DNA of 64,000 nt from Gammaproteobacteria bacterium 39-13 (GCA_001898235.1 MKTN01000020.1:36603-100602); one strand, 5' to 3'. Shown: positions 8,902 to 17,588, counted from the first letter of the stretch. The notes: generated by a model not told the origin, from the sequence alone. Translations and numbers: made by a program.

Positions 8902-10158
8902 ATGCGACAACAAAAAAAAGTAATTTCTATTTGGTTAATGTGGTCATTAGCATCATTTTTTTATGCTTATCAATACATTCTTCGCGTTTTGCCTAATATC
9001 ATGATGACCGATATCCTAGAGAAATTTCAAATAGATGCCTCTTTGTTTGGTCAATATTCGGGGCTTTATTATATTGGTTATGCAGGTATGCATATCCCTG
9101 TCGGTATATTACTAGATAAATATGGCCCGAAATGGGTATTACCATTATGCATGATCCTTACAGTAATAGGGTTATTGCCATTGTTGTATGCGGATCATTG
9201 GATTTATCCTGGCATAGGCAGACTTCTTATAGGAATGGGTTCTTCTGCTGCTATCTTAGGTGTATTCAAAATTATTCGAATGTCTTTTCCAGAAGATAAG
9301 TTTACTTTTATTCTCGGTTGTTCAGTGACCATTGGCTTACTTGGTGCTATTTATGGTGGTCAACCGGTTAATTATTTAATGCATACTTTTGGCAGCGAAA
9401 AAGTACTGCAAATTATTATTTTAATGGGAGTAGTTCTTTCTATAGCAACTTTCTTTGCTATTCCTGCGCAAGCAACTGTTCATTCTCAACAAGGATGGTT
9501 TGCTAGCGTTAAAGAAGTACTCACTAATTACAAAATTCTCATGATTTGTTTATTTGCCGGCTTTATGGTCGGACCGCTTGAAGGCTTTGCGGATGTATGG
9601 GGCAAAGAGTATCTCAAATCTGTCTATAAATTAGATGAGAACGTTGCTTCTTCATTGCCTTCTCTTATCTTTTTAGGAATGTGTTTTGGTTCTCCCATTT
9701 TGAGCTGGATAACCGCAAAAACTAAAGCTTATTTTGGTTTTATTATTCTTAGCGGCGTAGTGATGGGAATTTCGTTTATTTTGCTTTTGACAGGCCAACT
9801 TCCTGTGAGTGTTTTAACGGCGATGTTTATTGTTGTAGGCGTATTTTCGGCCTATCAAATCTTGGCTATTTATAAAGCGAGCACTTACGGTGGAGAAAAT
9901 TTAGTAGGCTTAACTACCGCATGTGCCAATATGATTATCATGACTTTTGGTTATGTTTTCCATAGCTTAATAGGCAAGATCATGACTCATTTTTGGGATG
10001 GTACGATGAATATGGATGTTCCCGTTTATGGTCCTCATGCTTATACCTTTGCCTTAATGGTGATCCCTGTTGGTTTATTAATGGGAGCACTTGGATTTGT
10101 TTGGTTAGCAACCAGCAAAAAAACAACGCCTCTTGTTGCAGAAAGTAGAATAAGTTAA
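8902..10158 (+). CDS. MFS transporter
   Basis: A 12-helix major facilitator superfamily permease, 418 residues from this start. The N-terminal region (SFFYAYQYILRVLPNIM) and the loop 2-3 signature (GILLDKYGPKWVLPL, matching GxxxDRxGxR) are clear. Several such carriers are found in Legionella and Coxiella relatives, where some import amino acids or nucleosides; the substrate here is unknown. An ATG six bases upstream (8896) is possible, but GAGG sits at a proper distance only for the ATG at 8902. Confidence 0.9.
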   Translation: MRQQKKVISIWLMWSLASFFYAYQYILRVLPNIMMTDILEKFQIDASLFGQYSGLYYIGYAGMHIPVGILLDKYGPKWVLPLCMILTVIGLLPLLYADHWIYPGIGRLLIGMGSSAAILGVFKIIRMSFPEDKFTFILGCSVTIGLLGAIYGGQPVNYLMHTFGSEKVLQIIILMGVVLSIATFFAIPAQATVHSQQGWFASVKEVLTNYKILMICLFAGFMVGPLEGFADVWGKEYLKSVYKLDENVASSLPSLIFLGMCFGSPILSWITAKTKAYFGFIILSGVVMGISFILLLTGQLPVSVLTAMFIVVGVFSAYQILAIYKASTYGGENLVGLTTACANMIIMTFGYVFHSLIGKIMTHFWDGTMNMDVPVYGPHAYTFALMVIPVGLLMGALGFVWLATSKKTTPLVAESRIS

Positions 10159-10193
10159 TTTCAAGTTACTCCCCCTGATACCGTGGGCGAAGA

Positions 10194-10226
10194 CTACCTA
10201 TACCTTCATGAAGAGGGTATAGGTAG
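10194..10226 (+). terminator. Perfect 11-bp hairpin after the MFS gene
   Basis: CTACCTATACC and GGTATAGGTAG form an uninterrupted 11-bp stem around an 11-base loop, 35 bases after the MFS stop. No U-run follows directly; a run of T lies about 25 bases later. It is probably a terminator or transcript-end stabiliser. Confidence 0.55.
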
Positions 10227-10318
10227 CTCACATATTAACCATCTAAATTTGTTTTTTTAGTCCAAATTTTATATAACTACTAACGCTGTACTACTGATAG
10301 CTTACTTAAGAGGTAGTT

Positions 10319-11224
10319 ATGGGACTTTTTTCTGATTTTAAAAAAGTAGTAGAAGAGAGTAATCGTGTTGGACGCAAACCTATCCCTGATAGTGTCGTTT
10401 TAAACTCACAAGACGCTCAATTTTTACCTAGATTTAAACAAACGAATCGCACAGGTAAGTTAAAATTAAAGGCTGCATTTTTTAATGAAATGATAGCTGA
10501 ATCAGTGGCGCTTCATCATTATTTAAATAGCCAAACAAGAGAAGCTTATCGCATTACTTGCAAAAACGGTTTTTTTTATAATCAAAAAGGCGATTTATTG
10601 CAGGGCCCTTTTATTTATGTTTTATTCCCTGATGGTCGGCTTTATGGTTGCTCTTTATACGATGGGAAACACCATTCTCATCTGAGCTCAGGATTGACGC
10701 TCGACGGCGCAGGTATCATGTATTTAGAAAGAGGACAATTAGTCACTTTAAGCAATGAATCAGGGCATTACAAGCCTATGCTTGAGGAGATGCAAGACGC
10801 TATTGCCTGGTTTGCTAAAAATTCGAATAATAATTTTATTTTTGAAGATCATTCACATCAAGATAAAACCAAAATATTTAACGGCATCAATTATTACAAA
10901 GTAATAACTAAGAGACAAAACGGCTCTCATGTGCTTGAACCGATAGGAACAACCAATCTTGTCGATGCCATCACCTCTCTACGAAATACATTTTTACAGC
11001 GCTATTTGGATACATTTGAAAGTCTGGATATAGAAGATAGCGAAGCAGAAGAAGAAATGGAAGATCTTTATGCTAAAGAAAAAGGAGAAAAGATAGAATC
11101 GTTAGAAATCAGCTGGATAGAAAAAGGTATCTTAGATTATCCAGAATTAGTGGTACATACCTGTTTGCAAAATTTAAATATCCCTAATAAACAATTGAGT
11201 CGTTTTAATTGTATATTGAGATAG
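10319..11224 (+). CDS. IQM-like domain protein, copy 1
   Basis: A soluble 301-residue protein with no signal peptide. Residues about 65-165 resemble, as I remember it, the core of plant IQM (IQ-motif) calmodulin-binding proteins: LNSQTREAYRITCKNG, then IYVLFPDGRLYG, then GKHHSH (116-121), a G-rich step, and NESGHYKP (146-153). In plants the same order reads ERE-YE, WIFVMS-LYA, HHSSFLAGG, SGHYRP. The calmodulin-binding IQ motif itself is not visible. The C-terminus (YPELVVHTCLQNL to SRFNCILR) is shared with the copy at 11711. Good SD (AGAGGTAGTT) before the ATG. Function is unknown; a host-directed role is an inference. Confidence 0.8.
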   Translation: MGLFSDFKKVVEESNRVGRKPIPDSVVLNSQDAQFLPRFKQTNRTGKLKLKAAFFNEMIAESVALHHYLNSQTREAYRITCKNGFFYNQKGDLLQGPFIYVLFPDGRLYGCSLYDGKHHSHLSSGLTLDGAGIMYLERGQLVTLSNESGHYKPMLEEMQDAIAWFAKNSNNNFIFEDHSHQDKTKIFNGINYYKVITKRQNGSHVLEPIGTTNLVDAITSLRNTFLQRYLDTFESLDIEDSEAEEEMEDLYAKEKGEKIESLEISWIEKGILDYPELVVHTCLQNLNIPNKQLSRFNCILR

Positions 11225-11242
11225 CTAGAAGGAGTTCATGCT

Positions 11243-11487
11243 ATGCTGAATTTTGAAATTACTTCGCATTCAACAACCGAAGATAGCGATATCAGCAAAG
11301 AAAACCAAACAATTTTTCCTTACTAGCTTCAAAAACACATTCTATCTCGCTTAAGCCACAATTTTATGTTGAGCAACAAGAAGAAAAGCTTTCACCTTGT
11401 CATTACTATCCTTCTGAACAACGTGAAATCCATAAAATGACTTATTGTGATGGCTCATTTTTCCAATATGGAAAAATGAGTCATTAA
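11243..11487 (+). pseudogene. Frameshifted, truncated IQM-like copy
   Basis: An AAGGAG site precedes ATG at 11243. The first frame reads MLNFEITSHSTTEDSDISKE and stops at 11324-11326. In another frame, open from 11287, translation continues (LLASKTHSISLKPQFYVEQ) through HYYPSEQREIHKMTYCDG to a TAA at 11485-11487. That segment lines up with HHYLNSVQREVYRITCKDG of the neighbours. The two frames overlap in an A/T-run region at about 11301-11318, so a single-base indel would explain the break. The copy also lacks everything after the first third of the domain. It starts with MLNF, like MLNL of copy 2. Confidence 0.72.
11454..11480. repeat. Perfect 12-bp palindrome at the end of the broken copy
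   Basis: CTCATTTTTCCA and TGGAAAAATGAG flank a three-base loop ATA. With G-U pairs the stem grows outward by about four more pairs. It encodes the last codons of the pseudogene and may mark the deletion point, or act as a bidirectional terminator-like hairpin. Confidence 0.6.
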
Positions 11488-11538
11488 ATAAAAAATAGAT
11501 ATAAAATCAGATAAAAATACCAAGCAAATTTGATTTTT

Positions 11539-11564
11539 TTTCTACAAATAAATATTTGTAGAAA
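11539..11564. repeat. Perfect 12-bp palindrome upstream of IQM-like copy 2
   Basis: TTTCTACAAATA and TATTTGTAGAAA are separated by AA, directly after a T-run. It lies about 150 bases upstream of the copy 2 start. It could be a hairpin or a dimeric repressor site; the sequence does not decide. Confidence 0.5.
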
Positions 11565-11710
11565 GCTGGTTAAGTAAATTTTTAATTATTCTTTATCAAT
11601 AATACTGTTTTATTGCTACGTATTTTTATTTGTCATTTCGCTATAAATTTTATATAAAGAAATTGTCTTTCGATTTTTTCTTGGTAAGTCTGAGAGCTAA
11701 GGAGAAAGCT

Positions 11711-12613
11711 ATGCTTAATCTTTATACCAAAAAAGAAATAGATCCTAAAAACATTACGTCTACGCCCCCTCCCTCATCAACATCTAGTTTAAGCCCACAA
11801 GATTTACAGTTTTTACCTGGTTATTGTTATAAACGTGCGCCAGGTAAATTGACTTTAACGGCGCCCTTTTTCAACGAAGCAATAGCTGAGAGTGTGGAAG
11901 AACATCATTACTTAAATAGCGTACAAAGAGAAGTTTATCGTATTACCTGTAAAGATGGCTTTCTTTATAATAGTAAGGGGCAATTATTACATGGTCCCAT
12001 TTTATATGTGCTATTTCCTGACGGCAGACTTTACGGGTGTCCTGTCACTGATGGGAAACATCATTCTCATATTAGTTCAGGTTTGCTGGTAAAAGGAGCA
12101 GGGATTTTATATTGTGAGAGTGGTCAAATGATAACACTAAGCAATGAATCTGGTCACTATAAGCCTGAACTGGAAGAAATGCAGGAAGCTATTGATTGGT
12201 TTGCGAATACGCTACGAAGAGAATTTATTTTTGAAGATCATTCCCATCAAAATAACATGCAAGAATTTGATGGTATTGCTTATTATAAAGTGAAAACTGA
12301 AAAACATGATCAAACTACTGTTCTACAAGCGATTGGTTTTGATAGATTGGTAGTAGAATTAGCTGCAATGCGAGCTGCTGCCTTACAATGTATAGACAAA
12401 ACCAGGGTTAAGGTGTCGGTGACACTAGAAGAATTAATGGGCTGTAGTGATGTTTATTATGGTGAGCCGTCAAAACCTACCATTATCGATTATACCTTAC
12501 CTTTAAATATTATGAATTATCCAGATTTATTGAGTTATACCTGTTTGCAGAATTTAACCATCCCTGATAAAAGGCTGAGTCGATTTAATGGGATATTAAG
12601 AATTGCGAAATAG
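11711..12613 (+). CDS. IQM-like domain protein, copy 2
   Basis: A 300-residue paralogue of the protein at 10319. The frame runs back to a TTG at 11630, but AAGGAG six bases before the ATG at 11711 fixes this start and makes the two paralogues almost equal in length. The same core is present in order: LNSVQREVYRITCKDG, ILYVLFPDGRLYG, GKHHSH, a G-A-G step and NESGHYKP. The shared C-terminus is YTCLQNL to SRFNGILR. The N-terminal 30 residues and a stretch around 230-270 differ. It ends two bases before the converging yaiI gene. Function is unknown. Confidence 0.82.
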   Translation: MLNLYTKKEIDPKNITSTPPPSSTSSLSPQDLQFLPGYCYKRAPGKLTLTAPFFNEAIAESVEEHHYLNSVQREVYRITCKDGFLYNSKGQLLHGPILYVLFPDGRLYGCPVTDGKHHSHISSGLLVKGAGILYCESGQMITLSNESGHYKPELEEMQEAIDWFANTLRREFIFEDHSHQNNMQEFDGIAYYKVKTEKHDQTTVLQAIGFDRLVVELAAMRAAALQCIDKTRVKVSVTLEELMGCSDVYYGEPSKPTIIDYTLPLNIMNYPDLLSYTCLQNLTIPDKRLSRFNGILRIAK

Positions 12614-12614
12614 A

Positions 12615-13061
12615 TTATTTATGGCGGGCTAAAAAGCTATCCAATGCATTGGCAAAACTTTGTAAATCGCGCTGATTTAAGGGGGGCGGTCCGCCAGTGA
12701 TTTGCCCTGTGCTTCTTAGGTTATCCATGAAATTTCGCATGGTAAGTCTTTGTTGAATATTTTCTGTGGTATACAATTCTCCTCTTGGATTGAGGGCATG
12801 AGCTGATTTTGCGATGACCTCATTGGCAAGTGGAATGTCTGCTGTAATAACCAAATCACCAGGATGCAAGAGTTCAACTATTTTTTTGTCCACGACATCA
12901 AATCCGCCTGGTACTTGAACAAACTTTATTAAGGGCGTTTTGGGGATGGTTAAAGAATGATTTGCAAAGAGAGTTGTGGTGATATGTAAGCGCATAGCTG
13001 CACGAAATATAATTTGCTTGATTAGATTAGGGCAAGCATCTGCGTCGACTAAAATATTCAT
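12615..13061 (-). CDS. yaiI: YaiI/YqxD family (UPF0178/DUF188) protein
   Basis: A small cytosolic PIN-like protein of 148 residues. The N-terminal VDADACP (5-11) metal-site motif, the ITADIPLA motif and the late [11 protein letters not shown] block are all present and diagnostic of the family. The biochemical role is not established, although the fold suggests a nuclease-like metal site. Length is normal. The gene is transcribed alone, converging on IQM-like copy 2. Confidence 0.92.
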   Translation of the reverse strand: MNILVDADACPNLIKQIIFRAAMRLHITTTLFANHSLTIPKTPLIKFVQVPGGFDVVDKKIVELLHPGDLVITADIPLANEVIAKSAHALNPRGELYTTENIQQRLTMRNFMDNLRSTGQITGGPPPLNQRDLQSFANALDSFLARHK

Positions 13062-13306
13062 GAGATTAAAATTATTGCTTCATATTTTTAATTAGTGATA
13101 GCCACCGCACAAAACTCATGTGCGAAAACCATATCTTACAACAAATCACTGAAAAATAATCCAAATTGTTGCCATTCTGTAGATGAGTTGACTTACTTGA
13201 TGGGTGTTTGGTCTCACTTGTCCGACAGAAGGACTTGTTGGATTTTACGTTTTGCCTTAATTTCCTACCTGATTTCCTTCATTGATGTTGAAGTTTAGGA
13301 GTTAAG

Positions 13307-14428
13307 ATGTTTGGTATTAAAATTTCCCCTACCACGGAAACGAATATTAAATCTTCTTTAGTGCTCGCTGGTGTGATGACAATGGTGGGTTTACTAGGAA
13401 GTCTTGTCGCTGGAACAGCGGGAGTTATTGCTGGAATAGGTTTAACTTTCACGGTTTCTGCTGCCACCATGTGGTTTTCCCGTGAACTAGCTTTATGGTT
13501 AATGAATGCAAAAGAAGTGAAGCCTGAAGAAAAACCAGAGGGCTTTGATCTTAACAAAATGATTGATAAGTTGCGTAAAGAAAAGGCCATTGATTTAAAA
13601 GTAATGCCTAAAGTTTGTATTATGGATAGCAAGACTAAAAATGCTTTTGCCACAGGCCGTCATCGTGGGCACACCGCTATTGCCATTACGACAGGTTTAT
13701 TGCAAGCGGCAAAAGATCACGCAAAAGGGGATATGGAAAAAGCCAATCGATGGATTGAAGCTATTTTACTCCATGAACTGGGTCATATCGTAAATGGAGA
13801 TATCGCTACCAAAACCATGGCTTCTATCCTTGTAGGTAGTGTTCGTGTCATGAGTGAATCTTTATATACACAAAGAGTAGAGAATCGTCAGGCAGCAAAG
13901 AAAAATATAACAAAGAAAAATGATAAAGCTGATGCGAGCAAGAAAAATGAACAGTCTTGGTTAGGCGCGATGGGTGAGTATTTAGTGTTTAATTGGATCA
14001 TCCCATACACGGGTTCTCTTTTAGCACTATGTTTATCTCGTACTCGTGAGTATGCAGCTGATGATATGGCGGCCAAGTGTGGACGCGCTAAAGATATGGC
14101 CGAAGCTTTCGAATTGCTGCGTAAACCTGGTGAGAAAGGGAGGCATGATCATTCTCCTCAAATGAAAGCCTTTTCAGCTATGATGTGTGCAAGCCTTAAC
14201 CCAGAGGAAGATCAAAAAGCAGCTGATCGCTTAAAATCGCCTGAAGTAGGTTTCTTTGAATCGCTCTCATTAAATATTTCGCAATTGTTTTCAACCCATC
14301 CTCCATTAGATGCACGTATTCAACGTATGCGGGATCAAGAAAAGCAAACTAGCGATAAAGATACAAAGAAAAGCAAAAATACAGATGATGCAGAGTCTAA
14401 CAAGAAAAAGCGTGCTTGCTGTCACTAA
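13307..14428 (+). CDS. HtpX-like M48 zinc metalloprotease
   Basis: An inner-membrane protease of the M48B/HtpX type. Two close hydrophobic segments cover about 15-60. The zinc motif HELGH is at 156-160, the third ligand is in SRTREYAAD (Glu248), and a further hydrophobic segment (about 225-243) lies between. The late STHPPLDARI motif is typical of HtpX. At 373 residues it is longer than HtpX (about 290) because of a Lys-rich insert (about 195-215) and a charged Lys/Asp tail ending RACCH. Likely role: turnover of misfolded membrane proteins. SD TAGGAG precedes the ATG. Confidence 0.9.
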   Translation: MFGIKISPTTETNIKSSLVLAGVMTMVGLLGSLVAGTAGVIAGIGLTFTVSAATMWFSRELALWLMNAKEVKPEEKPEGFDLNKMIDKLRKEKAIDLKVMPKVCIMDSKTKNAFATGRHRGHTAIAITTGLLQAAKDHAKGDMEKANRWIEAILLHELGHIVNGDIATKTMASILVGSVRVMSESLYTQRVENRQAAKKNITKKNDKADASKKNEQSWLGAMGEYLVFNWIIPYTGSLLALCLSRTREYAADDMAAKCGRAKDMAEAFELLRKPGEKGRHDHSPQMKAFSAMMCASLNPEEDQKAADRLKSPEVGFFESLSLNISQLFSTHPPLDARIQRMRDQEKQTSDKDTKKSKNTDDAESNKKKRACCH

Positions 14429-14452
14429 TTGCTGATCAAGTACCATATTAAC

Positions 14453-14477
14453 CAACGCCGGGATCTTCCCGGCGTTG
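14453..14477 (+). terminator. Terminator hairpin after the htpX-like gene
   Basis: An 11-bp GC-rich stem (CAACGCCGGGA / TCCCGGCGTTG) with a TCT loop, followed by TTGTATTTG. It sits between two converging genes and may serve both. Confidence 0.75.
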
Positions 14478-14493
14478 TTGTATTTGAAAGTAT

Positions 14494-15249
14494 TTAAAAT
14501 AAAGTTGTTTTAGGAAGGTAAGTATTCAAAAAGGCTAATGTTAAAGCCCAGACTTGCTTTGAGGCAATAGGGTGATACGCAATGCGTTCATCGCAAAAGA
14601 ATCCATGATCAGCTTGAGAAAACTCTATATCTATAAAATTCTTTTTTGCGTTATACAAGGCTTCTTTAACCAGAATTCTGTGCTCTAAGGTGATGTGCTG
14701 ATCAAGTCCTGCCCATACTAATAATAATGGTGCATGTTGTGTGGCCGCTAGTGATAAATGATTTTGTGCAATCTGTCCGCCATAATATGAAACTGCTGCC
14801 TTGAGGGGGAGTGTTGCATTAGCGATATAAGAAATACGTCCTCCCATGCAATAACCAATACTCCCTAGCCAATCTGCATTTACTTGCGGGTGGTGACGGC
14901 AAAAATGTGCTAGCGCTTTTAGATCTGCCGTTAATCTATCTTGCTCGATAGCTTGAGTATGTTCTCGCGTGAGCTCATATTGATTATAAGGGATAGCTAA
15001 TTCATGCGAACTAGTGCGATGAAAAAGTGCAGGCACAATAGAAAAAAAACCCTCTTGGGCGAAGCGTTGCGCTACATCTTTAATATGAGCAGTAATACCA
15101 AATGCTTCATGAAACACAAGTAAGGCAGGCGCTTTAGTTGTTTCCATGGGCTTGGCAATAAAAATCTCCATTTCAGTGCCATCATCGACTGTGAGCGTAA
15201 CCCATTCTGTTTTAACGTTGTTTGAGCAAGGCACTCTGAATTTATCCAT
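14494..15249 (-). CDS. Dienelactone hydrolase family protein
   Basis: A cytosolic alpha/beta hydrolase of 251 residues. The Cys nucleophile elbow GYCMGG (Cys134), the acid (GLDQH, Asp183) and the catalytic His (ADHGFF, His215) form the DLH-type Cys-Asp-His triad. The family cleaves enol-lactones and related esters; in bacteria without chlorocatechol pathways the true substrate is usually unknown. It lies 54 bases downstream of a cupin gene on the same strand and may be co-transcribed with it. Confidence 0.9.
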   Translation of the reverse strand: MDKFRVPCSNNVKTEWVTLTVDDGTEMEIFIAKPMETTKAPALLVFHEAFGITAHIKDVAQRFAQEGFFSIVPALFHRTSSHELAIPYNQYELTREHTQAIEQDRLTADLKALAHFCRHHPQVNADWLGSIGYCMGGRISYIANATLPLKAAVSYYGGQIAQNHLSLAATQHAPLLLVWAGLDQHITLEHRILVKEALYNAKKNFIDIEFSQADHGFFCDERIAYHPIASKQVWALTLAFLNTYLPKTTLF

Positions 15250-15303
15250 GTACTACCCTATTTGAGAATGGTTCTTTAAATATAGAGTAGCAGAGGAGCA
15301 TGC

Positions 15304-15696
15304 TTAGTTGCTTGCTTTGGCATAGTTGTACATTCCCTGAAAATCAACAACGACAACAGGTTCATCACCAACCACCCAGGCATCGTGCCCTGATGGGAGA
15401 AGAGAAATATCTCCTGGATGACATTCATATTCAGTGCCATCATCCATTTTAACCATCAGCACACCTGCAACATGATATTGAAAGTGGGGAGCTTCACAAC
15501 TTTTTGTTTTTGCAATGGGTTGCAAAGAAGTAGACCACTTCCAACCTGGCTGGAAAGTAACTCTCCCAATGGCAACACCGCCAACATTAATCAATTCTAA
15601 ACGTCCTTTAGGAAATTCGCGGACTTCTTCAGGTTTATTGAAACTCTTTTTTTCAGATTTATCTTTTAATTCACTGATATTTTTTATAGAGTTCAT
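15304..15696 (-). CDS. Small single-domain cupin protein
   Basis: A 130-residue protein whose residues about 45-120 form a conserved beta-barrel cupin: FQPGWKWSTSLQPIA, HFQYHVAGVLMVKMDDG, CHPGDISLLPSGHDAWV. His residues in HFQYH and the later H are possible metal ligands, but the canonical HxH(x)4E set is incomplete. It could bind a metal or small molecule. It is upstream of the dienelactone hydrolase gene on the same strand. Confidence 0.82.
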   Translation of the reverse strand: MNSIKNISELKDKSEKKSFNKPEEVREFPKGRLELINVGGVAIGRVTFQPGWKWSTSLQPIAKTKSCEAPHFQYHVAGVLMVKMDDGTEYECHPGDISLLPSGHDAWVVGDEPVVVVDFQGMYNYAKASN

Positions 15697-15886
15697 TGCG
15701 ATGCCTCATAAGTGATAAGAAAGTCCACGCTCTGTTTTTCAGCTCTAAAGAATAGGAGAAGGTATAGTTCACCTCTCTTTGTAAGTCAATTAATTAACTC
15801 TTGTTGGTGGGCGACGCTTGACAGTGAGTAAATATTCACATACATTTGCGAGAAATTGTTTAGTCTATAAATTAAAGGGGATCCCC

Positions 15887-17032
15887 ATGGCAGGTGATAA
15901 AAATGCTGATTCATTTAGGGAAACTATTCGAAACTTTCGTGACATCATCAAGCAGCAGATCTTAACTGCTGCTATGTGGGCAGGTGAGTCTAAAAATTAT
16001 ATTAAAGAAAAAACCCAACAAGCTGCGAGATGGTGCTTGTTGCAAGCGATGAGATCCAAACAGATCATTCAATCTGCATTACATAAAAGTTATGCTGTTG
16101 TAAAAGAAAGTTTGCAGCAAGCCTTTCAGTGGACAACCTACATGTTAATGCATGCCCCACAATTTATTGCGCGGGCCGCTGCTTGGACAACTCGTCTTTT
16201 GGTCAGAGGTTTTTGGTTAGGCTATGAATTAGCCGGCAAGTTATTAAACGGATGTTGGCAAGCAGTAAAAAAAATGGCGCAGGGATTAAAATATATCATT
16301 GTGCAACTTCCTACATTTCTTCATTTGGCCGCCAATCAGGTAGTAAAGTTTTTACGCGGTAGTTTTGACTTCATGAAATTGCTGATTAAAAGTACATTCA
16401 ATTTGGTAAAATCCGTCATCATCGGCATTAAAGATTTTGCAATTGAAGTAGTTAAAGCATTGGGCAGGTTGGGGCAATATCTATTTAATAATGCCGGTCC
16501 TATATTACGCAAAATAGCCGGCGATGCTTATTACTTTATCAAGCATATACCGCTGTTCATTAAGCAACTCGCTCGTATAGCCAGAGATATTTTTGTTTTC
16601 TTAAAGGATGGAATTGTTGATATAGCCAAAGACTTTTATCACTTAGGGAGAATTGTCCTATCTCATTTGGGGCATTCTCTTAAGACGCTGATGACTCATG
16701 TTGTGCCTTTTACAAAATGGGTAGCAAATAAAACTGTTTCATTTGTGTTGAAGGGGATTGGTTTGTTATTGGGAATTGGGGCGGCGATCTTTGAATTGGG
16801 TATTGATGTATTAAAAGGATTGTTTGGAAAAAAGCAGGCTAAGCCAGAAATACCTAACTCAAATCGCTCAAGTCATCATATTGAACCCCTTTTGCCATCT
16901 GAATCGGTTTCTGCCTTCATCCCTTTATATCTCAAGCAGAAAAAACAAGAATGTAGTGAATCGTTATCAAATGATTTACGACAAAACCAAGTGGTTGCGA
17001 GCAGAACAAAATCGATGCATTTGCGTGGTTAG
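15887..17032 (+). CDS. Amphipathic helical repeat protein, unknown function
   Basis: 381 residues from the ATG at 15887, which has an AAGGGG site six bases upstream; the frame extends back to a TTG at 15818. From about residue 10 to 320 the protein is an almost unbroken series of helices alternating hydrophobic, aromatic and Lys/Arg faces (for example FLRGSFDFMKLLIKSTFNL, VVKALGRLGQYLFNN), with spaced glycines. A Ser/Pro-rich polar tail follows. It lacks a signal peptide and typical long membrane helices except perhaps about residues 300-320 (GIGLLLGIGAAIFELG). The pattern suggests membrane or lipid-surface binding. No family is recognised. Confidence 0.75.
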   Translation: MAGDKNADSFRETIRNFRDIIKQQILTAAMWAGESKNYIKEKTQQAARWCLLQAMRSKQIIQSALHKSYAVVKESLQQAFQWTTYMLMHAPQFIARAAAWTTRLLVRGFWLGYELAGKLLNGCWQAVKKMAQGLKYIIVQLPTFLHLAANQVVKFLRGSFDFMKLLIKSTFNLVKSVIIGIKDFAIEVVKALGRLGQYLFNNAGPILRKIAGDAYYFIKHIPLFIKQLARIARDIFVFLKDGIVDIAKDFYHLGRIVLSHLGHSLKTLMTHVVPFTKWVANKTVSFVLKGIGLLLGIGAAIFELGIDVLKGLFGKKQAKPEIPNSNRSSHHIEPLLPSESVSAFIPLYLKQKKQECSESLSNDLRQNQVVASRTKSMHLRG

Positions 17033-17201
17033 TCGTCAATGTATTTGAGAACTTGAGACAAAAAGTCATTTATTTCTGTCTCACTTTATTACGATAATAA
17101 AAAAATTTATCTTTTTAGAAAGAAATAGTTGATAAAATTTTATTTTTTTAATTTTATGTGCTAAGTTTGAGGTAGTTACCCTAGTATTGAGGAGAAGCTA
17201 G

Positions 17202-17519
17202 ATGGTTGCTCGCAAGAAACCAGCATCGAAAGGACGTAAATCTACCGCTAAGCCTAAGGCTGCTAAGAAACGGACCGCTGCAAAGCGTAAAGTTGCTAAA
17301 GCAACGCCCAAAAAGGCTCGCAAAACAACTGCTAAACGTAAGACAGCTGCTAAAAAAGCACCAGCTCGTAAGTCTGTCGCTAAAAAGCGTAAGACAGTAA
17401 AGAAAGCTGCTGCTAAGCCTAAAAAACGGGTAAGAAAAGCTGCGAAGAAGAGCACTGCGGCTAAAAAGCCAAGAGCAGCTGCTCGTAAAAGAAGAGTAAA
17501 AAAAGCTAAAGCTGCATAA
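17202..17519 (+). CDS. Histone H1-like lysine/alanine-rich DNA-binding protein
   Basis: A 105-residue, extremely basic protein built of K-K-A/AAKK-type repeats (TAAKRKTAAKKAPARKS and similar), with Ala, Pro and Thr/Ser as the only other common residues. This is the signature of bacterial H1-like nucleoid proteins such as chlamydial HctA/HctB tails and Coxiella Hq1, which compact DNA in dormant stages. SD GAGGAG precedes the ATG, and a strong terminator follows, so it is a single-gene transcript and probably well expressed. Confidence 0.9.
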   Translation: MVARKKPASKGRKSTAKPKAAKKRTAAKRKVAKATPKKARKTTAKRKTAAKKAPARKSVAKKRKTVKKAAAKPKKRVRKAAKKSTAAKKPRAAARKRRVKKAKAA

Positions 17520-17532
17520 TTAGCTTTTTAAG

Positions 17533-17571
17533 ATGCCGCGTTGGGCCTTTTGGCGCATCGCGGCATTTTTA
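17533..17571 (+). terminator. Rho-independent terminator of the histone-like gene
   Basis: ATGCCGCG pairs with CGCGGCAT around an 18-base loop, followed by a TTTTTA run. It begins 13 bases after the stop codon. Confidence 0.88.
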
Positions 17572-17588
17572 TATTCGAAGGGGAAACT

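Larger units (their letters stand above)
11225..11710 (+). other. Intergenic region with a broken family copy and two palindromes
   Basis: Between the two intact IQM-like genes lie the degenerate middle copy (11243-11487) and two perfect palindromes (11454-11480 and 11539-11564). The last part before 11711 is AT-rich and presumably carries the promoter of copy 2. Confidence 0.6.

Noticed and set aside
13095..13298. 67-codon frame between yaiI and the htpX-like gene
   Set aside because: Its product lacks protein-like composition, it has no ribosome-binding site, and it occupies the promoter region of the protease gene.
14414..14428. RACCH end of the HtpX-like protein as a lipidation signal
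   Set aside because: It does not fit CaaX, CC or CXC prenylation patterns closely enough.
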